The notes under the pieces were generated by a model. The model had not been told where the DNA came from. It ran no database searches and was given only the letters and a program-made list of their open reading frames with translations. A DNA stretch of 64,000 nucleotides. It comes from Hypoxylon rubiginosum (lineage: Eukaryota > Ascomycota > Sordariomycetes > Xylariales > Hypoxylaceae). The stretch covers positions 558,001 to 622,000 of the forward strand of contig CADCXA010000015.1 of the NCBI GenBank assembly GCA_902806565.1, in the 5' to 3' direction. The translations under genes and the position numbers were made by a program. Shown in pieces: positions 49,443-61,561 of this stretch (positions are counted from its first letter, which is position 1; every line of letters begins with the position of its first letter).

Positions 49443-52400
49443 TCACATGAACCCCTGCCCGTCATCCATAACCGCCGTCGGCGCGTTGGGGTGCGGATGC
49501 GGATGCGGATGCGAGAGCTTCCTGAGCGAGTGCACGGGGTACGGCGTGTCATCGTCGTCATCATCATCGACACTATCGGTGCGCGACCTCTTGCGTCCGG
49601 CCATCGCCGCGGGAGGCGCCTGCAGCTGCACATGGTGATGCGAGTGCGAGTGCGACCGTAGGGGGGTCAGGCCGGTGCTGTTGGCCCCGGCGTCCCCCAT
49701 GCCGAGCGAGAAGTCATGCGTGTCCACGTCCCAGGACGTTGTCGTCGTCGTCGGCTCGCCGCCGGACGCGTCGGCCGCCGATTGCCACGGCGCCCACGGG
49801 TCATTTGACGGCGGCGCGGGTTGGTACTGGTGGTGGTGATGCTGGTGGTGCGCCTTACCCGCGGCGGCAGCGGACCAGAGCGTGGCGGCGTCCTTGTCGT
49901 CGCCGGTCCAGTGCGACGTGCTCGCGCTGCTGAAGCTGTTGTCTCGCGAATTCTGCGCCGTCGTGGGCGCCGTCGTAGCCCACAGGGACTCGGACGCGCT
50001 CGCGCTCGTCGTCGCGCTTGTTAGTGCGCCCGTGTCGGCCCAGCTGACGCCGCCGTGCGGCTGCTGGTGCGAGTCGACGTAGCCGGCGCCCCAGGTCGTG
50101 GTGTCGAGGCCCAGGCCGTTGCTGTGCGCCGCCGCCGCCCAGCTGTGGAGGTTCGCGTCCGCGGCGTCGTCGTACGAGGACACGGGCACGCCGAGGCCGG
50201 AGAGGAAGTTGTCCGCGCCGTTGTGGTTGCCGCCGCTGCCTTCGACGGCGGTGCCGCTTCCGTCTGATATGAAGCTGAGCTGGTGGTGCAGGGAAGACTC
50301 GGCGCCGTTGCTGGTCATGGCGCTAGGGCCGCCCTCGAAATTGTGCGGGTAGCTGCCAGTGAGTGAGGCTGTGGGTGGAGGGGTGACGAGGCCATTGTCG
50401 AAGCCATCGAGGAGATCGAGGCCAGGGGGGATGTGGGCATGTTGGGATTGGGGATGACTCGGCAGCGTCGTAGCAGCTAGAGTTGGCGGGACATCGTACG
50501 CGGCGCCCATGTTCTCGTGCATGGCCGCGTTGAGGTGGTGTTGGTATCCGGGGTTAGGCGACATGACGCTGTCACGGGAGACAGAAGGCGATCCGGACAA
50601 GTACGCACGCTGCTGGTGGTACTCGGAGGTAGGGTCCACCTTGGTCAAGAATCTCCAGTTGGTTCCGGCGGCGACGGTAACCGCCTTGCCCTTCTCATCC
50701 GAGTTCTCGTGCACGGGAACGAAAGTCCATAGAATCACGGATCGCCGTGTCCATCCACGCTTACCAGGCTCGCCACTTCCGTCGTTGGGGGTGGACCAGA
50801 TCTCCTGGTACATGGCGACCTGTGACAGAAGTTCCTTGGGCGTCGGCATCTTTCCGCCGCCCGACTTATGCGAGGCGGCACCGTTGTCATCCTCTTTCTT
50901 CGTCCGGGCGGTGTCGCGGTCGGTGCGGGAAGGGCGGGCGCCTCGGAGCGAGTCCTGCTCGCGTCCCTTGCGGTCCTTCCGCTCCCGGTCTGCCGTCACG
51001 TATGGGGCTAGCTTGATGAAAGTGTTCGCCCAGCTGGCAGCGGGGAAAGGGACGCCGATGGTGTCTCGGCTACCCCGACCGGCACAGTCGCACCGGCCTA
51101 CGCCGTTGCATCCAGCGCGGTGTGAGACGATGACCTCTACAGGGTTGGTGCGATCCCAGAAGTCGGGCTCCGATCCGGAGATGTGTAACTCGTCTGGCTT
51201 CACGACTGAAGTCACTGACCTCCAACTGTGATTATGTAGCTCGGGGCGGTTGATGGAAAGCTCCACCATTCCGTTGAGCTCTGAGCCATCGGGGAATTTG
51301 GAAGTCGCATGTAGATCGAGCGTTACTTCAAAGTGAAACGTGTCGCAAGGTCCTACGACGCAGCGTGAGGATCGGTCATCCGAGGGGTTTGTGTCGGCTA
51401 GTGCTGCGACGAGTTTCTCCTTGAGCTCCGGAAATTGGATATCCCATCGATTGGAGATATCTTTGACGGAAGACGACTCCTTTTGCGCAAGCGGTCTGGT
51501 ATACTCATGCAAGAGAACCGTAGGACGGTCGCCGTTCCGTGGTAGGTCCTTGTAATCCTTTCCGTCGTTGAGCTTGAGATGGGGGTAATCGGCTTCTCCA
51601 AGCCAGTGGCCATTAGGTGTATATCCTGTGACCTGCTTCTTGGTGGTGCCGTCATCCATTTTGACATGCTTCTCCTTGAGACTGACTTGAGTCGACGAGA
51701 CGAAGATCCAGCACTGCTTTGGCCGTAGGAATACATCGTTATCTGCATTGAGGAGGCGAGCGAAGTATTCGTAGTTGGGTCTCTCATCGGGGAGACGGCC
51801 GTCTGCAATGGAAATGAGGACTCTGTTGTTCTTGAAGGATTCGGTGTCGTCATCGTCCCTCATTAGCTTTCGATCTTCCTCCCTACCGTCCCTCTTGCTT
51901 GGGAAAATGAAATGGACTAGAAAGCATATTGTTAGCTAGCATCGACAACCATTTCGCGGGTAACTCACAAGTGACCAAAGTAGCGAAGAAGCCTTTCAGC
52001 ACCTGGATGTGGCTCGACACCTGCTTTCTCCCCCTGTACATAGGATGAGGCTTTCCGTCCGGTCCCTTCTCCCTCAACTGTCGGTTCGGGATGGTTTCTC
52101 CATTCTTCGGAGGATGGAGGAGCCAGTGATAGATCCATAGATATTCTGTGATGAGCATGTTTCGGCCGTAGAGAATCGTCTTTGAGCTGAACTTCTTTCG
52201 GCCCATCTGCGGAATTAGGAGAAGAGCTTATGAAGCTGTCAGCATGGTTTCTCCCTCTCTCTAGTGTGTATATCGCTCACCATCGAGGAAGGCATCTTCC
52301 AACCAGAGTGGCCATATTGGTTGTTCCTTCTCGAGCTCCTTTTGCATTACTTTATTACGATAATCGGCAAAGTGTTTGTACGCATAGATAGGGTTCTTGC

Positions 52401-52716
52401 TTCCCCGTGGATAACCCATTGGTGATTCTCGTAATGATACATCTCGGTGTAAAGAACGGCCGCCTCGGAGGCTTGTCCCATAAGTCGAGGGCAAGGCCTG
52501 TGTTGGGACTATAGGTGGTGTTGGTATAGGACGTATGGGTGGTGATAAGGAGTGGTTACAAAGAGCCAGAGCGGCGAGATTATGGGGTTGAACGTTGCCT
52601 GTGGATTCACCAAGAGGCCGTCGTGTCAATGGCATTACTTCATGATCCGTCTCGTAGGCGTAGTCGGACGCTGGGGAATATCTTTGAGACGGCAAAACGG
52701 ATCGTGGGTGCTCCAT
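49443..52716 (-). CDS. abaA: Conidiation regulator AbaA (TEA/ATTS transcription factor)
   Basis: TEA-family DNA-binding protein that controls conidiophore/phialide differentiation in Aspergillus and Fusarium and binds CATTCY. Three exons: 52716-52281, 52226-51969 and 51916-49443, giving 1055 aa, with introns of 54 and 52 nt. The TEA domain spans about residues 128-235: EQPIWPLWLEDAFLD runs across the first junction into ALLLIPQMGRKKF, then YGRNMLITEYLWIYH and GRKQVSSHIQVLKGFFAT. Exon 3 opens FHFIFPSKRDG and carries the conserved region with QCWIFVSSTQVSLKE. The C-terminal 500 residues are low-complexity (Ser, Thr, Asn, His, Gln), and a GGATGC tandem at about 49492-49514 encodes an HP-dipeptide run near the end. 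The protein looks longer than typical AbaA, mainly in this tail. Confidence 0.92.
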
Positions 52717-53616
52717 TGCTTAGGTATAACGGTATAACGAGACGAAAGACAAAAAGGACAAAAAGAATGTTTGGTCAAAGGATTGAAAATTTTAGCGAAT
52801 GCCTAGAGGTGCCCCAAGAACGCTGGGAAGCACAACAAGATATGTCAAAAGGAATGGCAGTGGCAAAGAGAATGCCTATTACTATTATGACTAGAGGTGT
52901 GTTTCCCGGCCAGAAGTGTTGGCATGGAGGAGAAGATCGCTATATCTTATAAAGATGGCACATGTTCGCCTGCCTGCCGTTGCACGGTTATCCAGGAGTG
53001 TAGTTACAAAGTGTTCCTAGATAGGTACGCTCAAACCCTTTGAAACCCCAACTAGGCAGTCTCCAAGGGGGTCACGAAGAGAATGGTCCGAATAGTACAA
53101 ACGCCACGCCCTGGAGCCTTGTAACACGAGGCTCTTGATAGGCGGGTGCGCTACATCTTCAGGATGAGAGGTGTCTATAGCTGGCACGCAAGGAAACTAG
53201 GATTCAAGATATCAGGTACCTAGGTAGTCAGGGACATCAATAGACTCACCGTGGGAATGTCCAATTTGCCAACTCTTGGTGGGTTTCTAGTCCATCCCGT
53301 GCTGGTAGTAGCCAGAGGAGCTTCGCGGGCGGAATGTGACTTTGATTAACGTACCCGTACAGATCTTCAAAGCTCGTAGACATTGATTCGGGAGGGGTAA
53401 CGAAACTCACTCGAAGGAGGGGGATGTCTCTGCCTGCGCCGAACTCCTTTGATCATAAAACGGGCCAAAAATCGGCAATGCCAGCTTCTCCCTGTGCAGC
53501 CTGACCAGGGATAACGCAATGAACCGCTGCCCCTAGCTCCCAACGCGGCAATACCTGCACTCCTTTAAAGGCGGAACTAGGCACGCGGCCGAAGTATAGA
53601 CACATTTAATTACTCG
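52717..53616. promoter_or_regulatory. abaA upstream region
   Basis: 900 bp between the abaA start codon and the 3' end of MRD1 (both on the minus strand). It carries six CATTCY motifs described separately. No coding sequence recognised. Confidence 0.55.
52764..53336 (-). promoter_or_regulatory. Cluster of six CATTCY (AbaA-type) motifs upstream of abaA
   Basis: Read on the plus strand as RGAATG, the sites are at 52764-52769, 52851-52856, 52869-52874, 53080-53085, 53254-53259 and 53331-53336. On the coding strand of abaA all six read CATTCY, the recognition sequence reported for Aspergillus AbaA. They lie 48 to 620 bp upstream of the start codon. The motifs are seen directly; binding and autoregulation are inferred. 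Confidence 0.55.
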
Positions 53617-56408
53617 CTAGATCTCCCCTTCGTCCTCGTCGTCTCCAAGGGTCACCTTTTTGCGGCTGCCCCCTGTGAGTTGTTGCAGGGCTACTTTGCT
53701 AGTCTGGCCGCCGACTTTCCTTTGCATTTTCGCAATTTCCTCTTCTGGGTCAATCGTCTCTGCTTCAGCGTATTCAAGGATAAGTCTCCGTCCTAATAAA
53801 TGGGTGTCCTGTAAGGCTGTCATTGCCGATTCTGCCTCCTTGGGCGAAACAAATTCTGCGAAGGCGAAACCCTTGCTAGTGGAATTGAATTTCTTAGGTA
53901 TGCGGACCGACTTGAGCTGGCCGTATGTGCTTAGAAGTGTTCGAATATCCTTCTTATTAGTCTGGAAGGGGATGTTCTTGATCACTATCTTTGTTCTTTG
54001 ATTCGCAGTCTTCTTCGCATTGTCTTCTTGTCTCCGCTCTTCAGCTGCATCCCGTCCGCGATGCGAACCTCGCACTTGGAGTTTGTGCGATCTGAGGACA
54101 TGACCATCCATGACCTTCGAAGCGGCTGCGGCAGCTGCTTTGTCAGAAAACGAGACGAAGCCGAATCCCATACTGAGCAGTTGGCCAGGCTTCTTTGGGT
54201 CCTTTTTCGTCTTCACTTGAGCTGATCTGAATCCCTCGAGTTGCTTGAACTCATTTGCCAACTCCTCAGTGGTGGTATCCCAATGAAGATTCTTGACAAA
54301 CAGCGAACTTGTCTCAACAGGTTCATCATTACCTTGTTCCAGTAACTCTGAAACAGACAGTTTCTGCACGCCACCAGGCTCCTTGGAAGCCTGAGTAACA
54401 TCATTATGCTGCTCCTTACTAATAAGCAGGTCCTTTGGCGCCTTCTCGAGAAACAGTATGGAATCCTTAAACCGACGGTACGCCAACTTCGCGAAAGCTG
54501 CTTTCGCCTGGGGAGTTTGCGCAAACTGAACAATCGCTATCGTTCCTGTGGGTGGCATGAGGACTTTTAATACTTGGCCATGTTCTTCAAAAAGATTTCG
54601 GATCTCCTCGGTAGTAGTGCCGTATGGGAAGTTCTTGACTAGAATGGTTGTATCGCCTCGCGGACCTAACTTGAAGGCATTTAGATCGACACCGTTAGCA
54701 ATCAGATAGGCCTTCGTATCTTGGATCGCCGAAGTCTCAGCGATCGCTTGCTTCACGGCTGCATCCGAGCTAGTTGGATCAAGCAGTTCCGCCTTGGAGA
54801 TGCCCAAACGATCCGCCACTGACGCGTTCACAGCATCTTGGTTCATGTAGAGCGAATTCCAGTTAAATCTCGACTCCGCCGCTTTGGCTCTTTTCTTGAT
54901 GAGATTCTGCTGCTTCAGTGGCAACTTTGACAGTGCGTATTCATCTAGATTATGATCGCGCTTGGCTGACGCGGGGAGAACGTGTATTATTCTCCCTTGA
55001 AACGAAGTGTGGTCTGCTTGGAATGCCTTCGTCGCGTCGTCTGGGCTTACAAATAAGACAAACCCAATTCCGCGATTGTTGCCTTGCTTTTCCATTGGCA
55101 TGTGTACCTGATATCATATCAGCATGGGTGAAAGATGAGCAACCTCGAGAAAAAGGGGGGAGAGGAGTGGTTCTCAGACGCCAAAGCATCTACTAAAATA
55201 CTGGCCCAGGGTTCTCATCAGATACATTTAGTATCAGCTGTCCCTATCTGGGTTCATCATAGAAAGGTATAATCAAAATTCAGAAGGTAAATAAGTCTCA
55301 CCTCTTCGACATCGCCATATTGTACGAAGTACGATTTCAGGTCATCCTCGGTTGCAGAATATGGCAGATTTCGTACGAATAATCTCCTTGTCTTGCGGAC
55401 AGATTCGACATCGTCATCTTTGGATTCTGGTTCAAGCCCGTCTTGCTCTGGCTCTTGACTTTGGTCCTTCATATCCTGGTCCTCGTCGACTGTTGCATCA
55501 ACTACTTCCGGCTCTTCTTGCTCTTCTTTATCCGGTATTATAGAGGGCTCGTTCTGAGGTGGCTTTGCGGTGGGTACAACATCTTCGTCATCCACCAAGT
55601 CGAGTAACCTATTTGTTCGTGACCGCAGCCAATCGTCATCTGTAGCAGCTGGTTGAGTTTGGGCTCCAGTCGAATTGACAGTAGCTTGCACAGCTTGTTC
55701 CACCGCCGGTTCCTCGTCTACGCCAACATCTTCGACTGGTTGGCTAGTTTCTCTTTCTGCCGCATTTCTTACTGGCTTCGTCTGCTCTAGGGGCCGACTC
55801 TTTTTTTGTCGGGTTGGTACAACTTCGTATTCATCATCCGACTCCCCTCCCTTGGCGGCAACCGCTACGTACTTGGCGGGAGGCTCCACTGCAGATTCAG
55901 CTACTATGCCGTGAATCTCACTGGTGGTTGTATTCGCAGTTTTCATAACACTTAAAAACTCCTTGAGCTTTGGATCCGACTCGTCCAACACGTCCCGCTT
56001 TCTCTTCTTGGCATTGTCGGGTTGTGCCTCTGCACTTGGAGTTGGCTTGGGTGCCGTCTTAGGTATTTCTGTCGTCCATGACCTATTTCTTCTTTCTTTC
56101 GACGTGACTAAAGAAGGATCTGCTATCTACACAATATTAGGGTAATGCAAACAAACATATAGCGCGTCTGATTTACTTACCGGTTTCGCGAACTCGACTG
56201 ATATCTTAGACATGCGTACAAAGGAGCGATTGAAGTATTTGACGGCATCTGCGGCCTCCTGGGGGCTTTTGTAACCGACATATCCAATCCTTCGGTGAGG
56301 TATCAGCTTCACGTCTGTGATATGACCTTTGGACGTGAAGTGCTTGCGCAAGTCGGCCTCATTGAGATTCGGTGGCAGACCTTTCACGAATATCCGAGAT
56401 GTATCCAT
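53617..56408 (-). CDS. mrd1: Multiple RNA-binding domain protein 1 (Mrd1)
   Basis: Nucleolar RNA-binding protein required in yeast for 35S pre-rRNA cleavage and 18S rRNA production. Exons 56408-56181, 56126-55302 and 55107-53617 encode 847 aa; all junctions are phase 0. Five RRMs are visible: RRM1 at 1-80 (RIFVKGLPP, RIGYVGY); RRM2 at about 320-400, split by the 194-nt second intron (RLFVRNLPYS, GIGFVLF); RRM3 at about 503-575 (ILVKNFPYG, IAIVQF); RRM4 at about 623-705 (LFVKNLHWD, GFGFVSF); RRM5 at about 725-800 (IVIKNIPFQ, FAFAEF). The Mrd1-specific linker between RRM2 and RRM3 (ESRFNWNSLYMNQDAV) is present. RRM1 and RRM2 are joined by an acidic, Lys/Arg-interrupted linker. The start is the ATG of MDTSRIFVKG; an upstream in-frame codon would add only a few residues. 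Confidence 0.95.
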
Positions 56409-57429
56409 AATCGCTAGAAGTTGGATCAATATATGGAAAACGGTTGCTTAAGGAGGACCATATGCATTGTCTTTGTATAGGTCTCGGTTGTGGTTTTGTG
56501 AGAAGTGCAAAAAGAGGTAGAATTAGTACTAGACAGGATATGATAGAGTCGCGATACACGAGCAGTGCTAGAAAAAAAAAAGTTTCCCAAGTCCCGCACC
56601 ATTGGTGCTAATCGTTATCGTCACGTGATAGCAGGCAGAGCGTCCCGCACTCAACACCTGAGGCTCTGTAGCCCCCACCAGCCTACCAGCTCTAATCTCG
56701 ACAGTTACCAAAATAATTTAACAGACTTAGTCAAGATATACACCCAAGTCTTAACAATGAAACACATCTATAATAAAAATTTTCACAGTTATACAACTTA
56801 AAATGATTTTCATAATTACTCTGCACGTTTATATTTGCTCCTTTTAATGTGATTTGTTGACGGTAGCTAATATCAATCATGACGGAACATGCTAATTCTT
56901 TTATACGGAACTTGCTGCCTCGGCAGGCTTTACCGTATAAGTGCAACAGGACTCAGCAGGGTCCAGGCCTACTCAGGGGACCAGTGGGGCTGATGGGGCG
57001 GCTGGAACCAATGACCGATGATACGTTGGGATCTTCTGCAAGTCCACACACACGTTTACTTCTCGAGTTGTTCCAGTCAAACACGCGACATTTGACATTT
57101 GGGCACTAATCAACACGCATCACCCATCTCGACAAGCAACCTCAACGGTAGTTCGACCAAATCCGAATCTTTGTTGAAGGGTTTCGCATAGTCTCTTCAG
57201 GTACAACTACGATACTCAAGGAACTGCGCTTGTAGCCATTCCGCTATCCGCCATCTCTTCGATTCGGGTATGTTTACTGTTCATTGTTTCATCGCCCTAT
57301 GTTTGATCACCTATAAGCCAGCTAGCTATATGACCATGCTCCTTGCCCCTTTTATAAAGAAGTCCTAGTTACTAACTCACTCGCTTGTAGTAAACTTCTA
57401 GATTTCTTCGACGACCCCACATTGCGAAC
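56409..57429. promoter_or_regulatory. Divergent intergenic region, MRD1 / dynein light chain gene
   Basis: 1.0 kb between divergent start codons. A GTATGT donor at about 57268 and a TTGTAG acceptor at about 57384-57389 could delimit a 5' UTR intron of the light-chain gene. A very AT-rich patch lies at about 56710-56860. No other gene seen. Confidence 0.4.
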
Positions 57430-58036
57430 ATGGCAGATCAACAATCACCTCCCCCGACCGGTGGTCGCGACAAGCTCGAAGGTCCGTTGATTATATAGTG
57501 TATGGTTATTAAGATACGGGTTGGCTGACTGGTTCCCACTCCTTGTAGCGCAGATCAAGTCGGCAGATATGGTTAGCATCTCCCAGAGGTGAATACAGCT
57601 TCTCGGCAAGCTAACATGTAACGATAGACCGAAGACATGCAGCAGGAGGCTATCGATATCGGTACGCTTTAAAGCTCGGGAGTTGTGGATCTATATCTTC
57701 TAATATCCTTACGTAGCCCAGGAAGCGATGGGTAAATACACCATCGAGAAGGATATCGCACAACATATCAAACGAACCGTACGTTGATCTACGCTGTGGT
57801 TAGAACGAATACTAACATCGTGTTACTAGTTCGATGAGCGCAAGGGTCCGACTTGGCACTGCATCGTTGGCCGAAACTTCGGAAGCTTCGTCACTCACGG
57901 TATATTCTCTACCTTCCTAATATCCCGTGGGTCAGCGGTGTAGATTCAGCTATGGGCTAACTTGGATATAGAGACAAAACACTTCATATACTTCTACCTG
58001 GGTCATTGCGCCATTCTCCTATTCAAGACCCAGTAA
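57430..58036 (+). CDS. dyn2: Cytoplasmic dynein light chain, LC8 type
   Basis: Small dimeric hub protein of the dynein motor and other complexes. Six exons: 57430-57481, 57549-57571, 57628-57661, 57717-57778, 57830-57899 and 57972-58036, encoding 101 aa. No single open frame shows it; the gene appears only after splicing. The product contains [53 protein letters not shown] and [17 protein letters not shown], which match LC8 along its whole length, after a short Pro-rich N-terminal extension. Introns are 51-72 nt. The first donor (GTCCGT) is weak, but the join restores the family sequence exactly. Confidence 0.96.
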
Positions 58037-58329
58037 GGTGATGATTTATGTGCAGGCGGTATCAGCCACTCGCAAAAATTCAGCTTTCGATGGGATCGAC
58101 GTTCATGAAATTGTTGTTGTAGGGAATGGTTATAGGGAAAGTAAACCCCTAGAGACTTTATACAGACTTGGCCAACAGCACAAACCAGACGGAACCTCAT
58201 ATAGAGAGTAATACGCTGGTTCAGGCTGGAGTCTGTATAGTATCGTCTCCATAGACACCAGGCCTAGGCAGTGAAGAAAGAAAAAGGACTACCCAAACAC
58301 ATAAGACAGGCCCACAACGTGAAATGATG

Positions 58330-58353
58330 ATGGTGTAATGGTGTAATGGTGTA
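58330..58353. repeat. (ATGGTGTA)3 tandem repeat
   Basis: Three exact 8-base units. Confidence 0.85.
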
Positions 58354-60701
58354 ATCAACTTATTACGCTGTAGGCAGGTGAATTGGGGACTATCAACATG
58401 TCACGTTAGCATTGTCCCATCTACAAGGGCATTTCTTTATACCCAGCCGAAAATATCCCATAGTCAATAATGTATATACATCATTGTAAGGTATACATCG
58501 AATGGGGGTGACAAACCTAGCAATCGGGAATCTTGCTCCGCAGAATCCCATTATGGAAAGCTAGCGATTCATACAGCCGCAGGTCCATCTGGGGGAGGGG
58601 TTCGCTTGGATCAGAGCAAGAAATCTTCCAACTAAAGTGAACCAGACATAGGTACTTGTGTATATTTAACACTCTTCTGTTCTATGAATGGTTTCAAGTC
58701 ACTACTTGGAATTATATAGAACATGGTTTAACGCGATGCATACATAGAGGATTAATTACGTTGAGATGTTCCATTCGACTCCGGGTATATCGCACATACA
58801 GACGAGGTCACATGCGAATAGATGAGAGGGTTGCCAAATAGACCCCAGACCGCTCATACGTAAGCAATATATTAGTTTTGGTTGGAAAGGTATGATGACT
58901 TATACTTGGTGCTACTAGATAAAGTGCGTAGAATGTGGAATGTAGATACATATACTTACAGAAGTACTACCTAGGTACGGACTGCGTACATGTATGCTTT
59001 GAAGAAGGGGGTGAACGGGGTTACGTGATGATGTACGTAAGTAACTCTCTCAAAGCCTTAGCACCACATAGGACGAGAACCGCATCGTGATCCCGGTGCC
59101 ACACCATCGAACTTTGGTTATCACTATCGAGACCACATGGATAGGTAGTTTGGTCTCGTTGAAAAAAAAAAGAAACAAGTCACATACGCTGCAGATGCCC
59201 TCCCGAGTTCCGCCCGCCCGTCACCCACCGGTCTAGGTACTCGATAGGTGATGGGTCGATGCGACGAAATGATACGATTGGACGTAAGCGGCGAATATAT
59301 CTGCATATCATTGCCAACACCAAAGTTGACCGGTTTTGTTCTACAATATGCCTGATAAGGTAGACCGGTATCTTGGGACTAAACTTGTTGGTGTGCTTCA
59401 TGCTTCGAGCACGACGTCTTGAGATGTTCAAAGCTGTCGGGTTTGGAATTCAAGATATACTTGCCTGAAGGTATTACCTAGACCGGGGTGAGACGGAAGC
59501 TAAGCCAACCACCCTACTTAAGTTCTAGAGGTTGGCGGACCGAAACTACAATAGATATCGGTAGCAATAAGAGCTCAAGTCGGGTCGGTGGCGTCAACCC
59601 GGTTTGTTAGATACAACGTTAACATCTGGTGTAAACCAGAAGAACTACTGCTACTTCTACTGCTACTGTCACCCTTTCACGTCAACCATCACTTGTAACC
59701 AGTTCGTGCCCAGGTTGGGGGATCGTATAGTAGTTATCCCGGGGGGTTCGAGTGGGATGAACCGTGGCAGCGTGGAATGGCGTGGATGGGATGTGACGGC
59801 GGGGCGTTCGGACAATCTTCGACAAGTGCTTTGCATTCCCGCGACCCGCCAGCCCGCTTCCTTTTCCACATACAAAATTGTATGTACCCAATAATAACTT
59901 TTAATCTACCCAGGTACCCGTCCTCCGCACCCCTCAAATGGGGTAGGGGGCCTTGCGAAAACCCGTCCCTTTTTCTACGCTCCGACCGCGCGGGAGGGAT
60001 TCGAGCAGAAACTCTGGGTTTGAATGCTATAATAAGGTAGAACTTGAAACATTCCGTGTATAACTCCCGAGTACCCTTAGCCTAGGATATAAGATTATCG
60101 TAGTAAGAAACGAAGTTGAGCTGAAAAGTCTAGAGATATAATTCTAGCCATCGTCCTAACCCCAACCTAACCCCAATGACTCGGGCAGAGAGGGGGGTTT
60201 AGTAAAGTTATCCTGGAGAAGGCAGTCTAAGAAGATCCAGAACCCCAAGCTGGTGTGGGACTCTCGATTTGGACCTTTGTACATACAGTAGCGTCAATAG
60301 CCTATGCTTGGGCTCGCTTTTTCTCTCCGACTAGGAGAACAAGCGTCGGCCGGAAAGGTGACGATTTCCGTCCTAGGTTTACCGAAGCTGTTTGGCAGTT
60401 GGAGGGACAACTTGGTGTACCTATCTAGGTAGTGAGGGAATTGGCCACCGCGAGGAATATCGCGCTTACAAAGATCGTGATTACATACCGAACATCGCAT
60501 CCCATTACATCTACCCTTACTTACCTACGGAATAACCTTGGGATAATCGGCTGATAAGTATGGTACCCAATAGCTTTTCGCGCTTCGGACCTTTTTTGCT
60601 CGTGACGAAGGGGACAAGATAGCCAAGAGAGACACACCAAGACAGACAGGCATACCGGAGTTAATTAGCTAATGAAGGCCGTTTCTGCAAGATGCCCATC
60701 T

Positions 60702-60709
60702 GGGATTTG
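60702..60709. repeat. Left target-site duplication (GGGATTTG)
   Basis: Matches the 8 bases immediately right of the element (61677-61684, GGGATTCG) at seven of eight positions. Confidence 0.6.
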
Positions 60710-60823
60710 GGGGATACAGCTTAGCCGACCATTGACCCGCTTTGGACCTGACCATTAACCCGCTTATTTATATGTGGCGGGGTGCTAACCACTAATTATT
60801 AAGATTTAACCTAACCATGGCCC
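60710..60823 (+). repeat. Left terminal inverted repeat
   Basis: 114 bp that align with the reverse complement of 61562-61676 over the whole length with one single-base indel. Most differences are transitions. Inside it GACCATTRACCCGCTT occurs twice in direct orientation, about 22 bp apart. The inner 30 bp carry T/A where the right copy has C/G. Confidence 0.85.
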
Positions 60824-61299
60824 TATGGTTAAATAAGATCCTTTATTATTAACTTCTTATTTAACTTATTATTCTTAATTTAATTTTAAAGTATAAGTTT
60901 TAAAAATAATATATAAATATAAATATTTATAATATAAAAATAAAAAATTTAGTTATATTAAAATTTAATAAATAATTATAATTTAATTATAATAAAAAAA
61001 TAAAACCTTAAATAAAATTATTTAAATATAAAATCTAAAAATATTATATAAAACTTTTTATAATATTTTTTATAATATTTTTTACGCTTAATTTATATAT
61101 TAAAATATTTTAATAATTAAAACTTATATTAATTTAAATTTTATAATATTTAAAAGCTTTTTATAAAATAAAACTTTTAATATATAAATTATATTATTTA
61201 TATTTATTTAAAAATTATTAAATAAAATATATAAATATTTTTTAAAATTTAATTAAATTTTATAAATATTAATTTAAAATATAATTATAAATATTTAAT

Positions 61300-61348
61300 A
61301 AATATTTATTAAATATTTATTAAATATTTATTAAATATTTATTAAATA
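61300..61348. repeat. AT-only tandem repeat, 11-base unit
   Basis: Four consecutive copies of AAATATTTATT (61300-61343) and a partial fifth copy, inside the AT-rich core of the element. Confidence 0.85.
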
Positions 61349-61561
61349 ATTATTATATATTATTATTATATTTTTTATTAAATAAATTATTATATTTATT
61401 AATAAATAATTATATATAATATAAATATTTTTATAAAATTTTATTTAATTTTATTTTAATTATTAAAAACCTTAAAATATATATTAAATACTTATTAAGT
61501 ATATATAAAATACCTGTAATTCCTATCTTTTACCCCTCCTTATATAATCAAATTTATACCT

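Larger units (their letters stand above)
58037..60709. other. Intergenic region, no gene seen
   Basis: 2.7 kb downstream of the dynein light chain gene, ending at the inverted-repeat element. It holds three tandem ATGGTGTA units (58330-58353). A 68-codon minus-strand frame at 60294-60500 starts with two CxxC-like cysteines but has no further resemblance to a known family. Nothing else is supported. Confidence 0.45.

Noticed and set aside
53064..53070. CAAGGGG, a match to the Aspergillus BrlA response element upstream of abaA
   Set aside because: A single degenerate match is expected by chance, and BrlA is generally absent outside Eurotiomycetes.
60294..60500. 68-codon minus-strand frame with CSVCNHDLC at the start
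   Set aside because: The cysteine pattern resembles a zinc ribbon only superficially and nothing else in the frame supports a domain.
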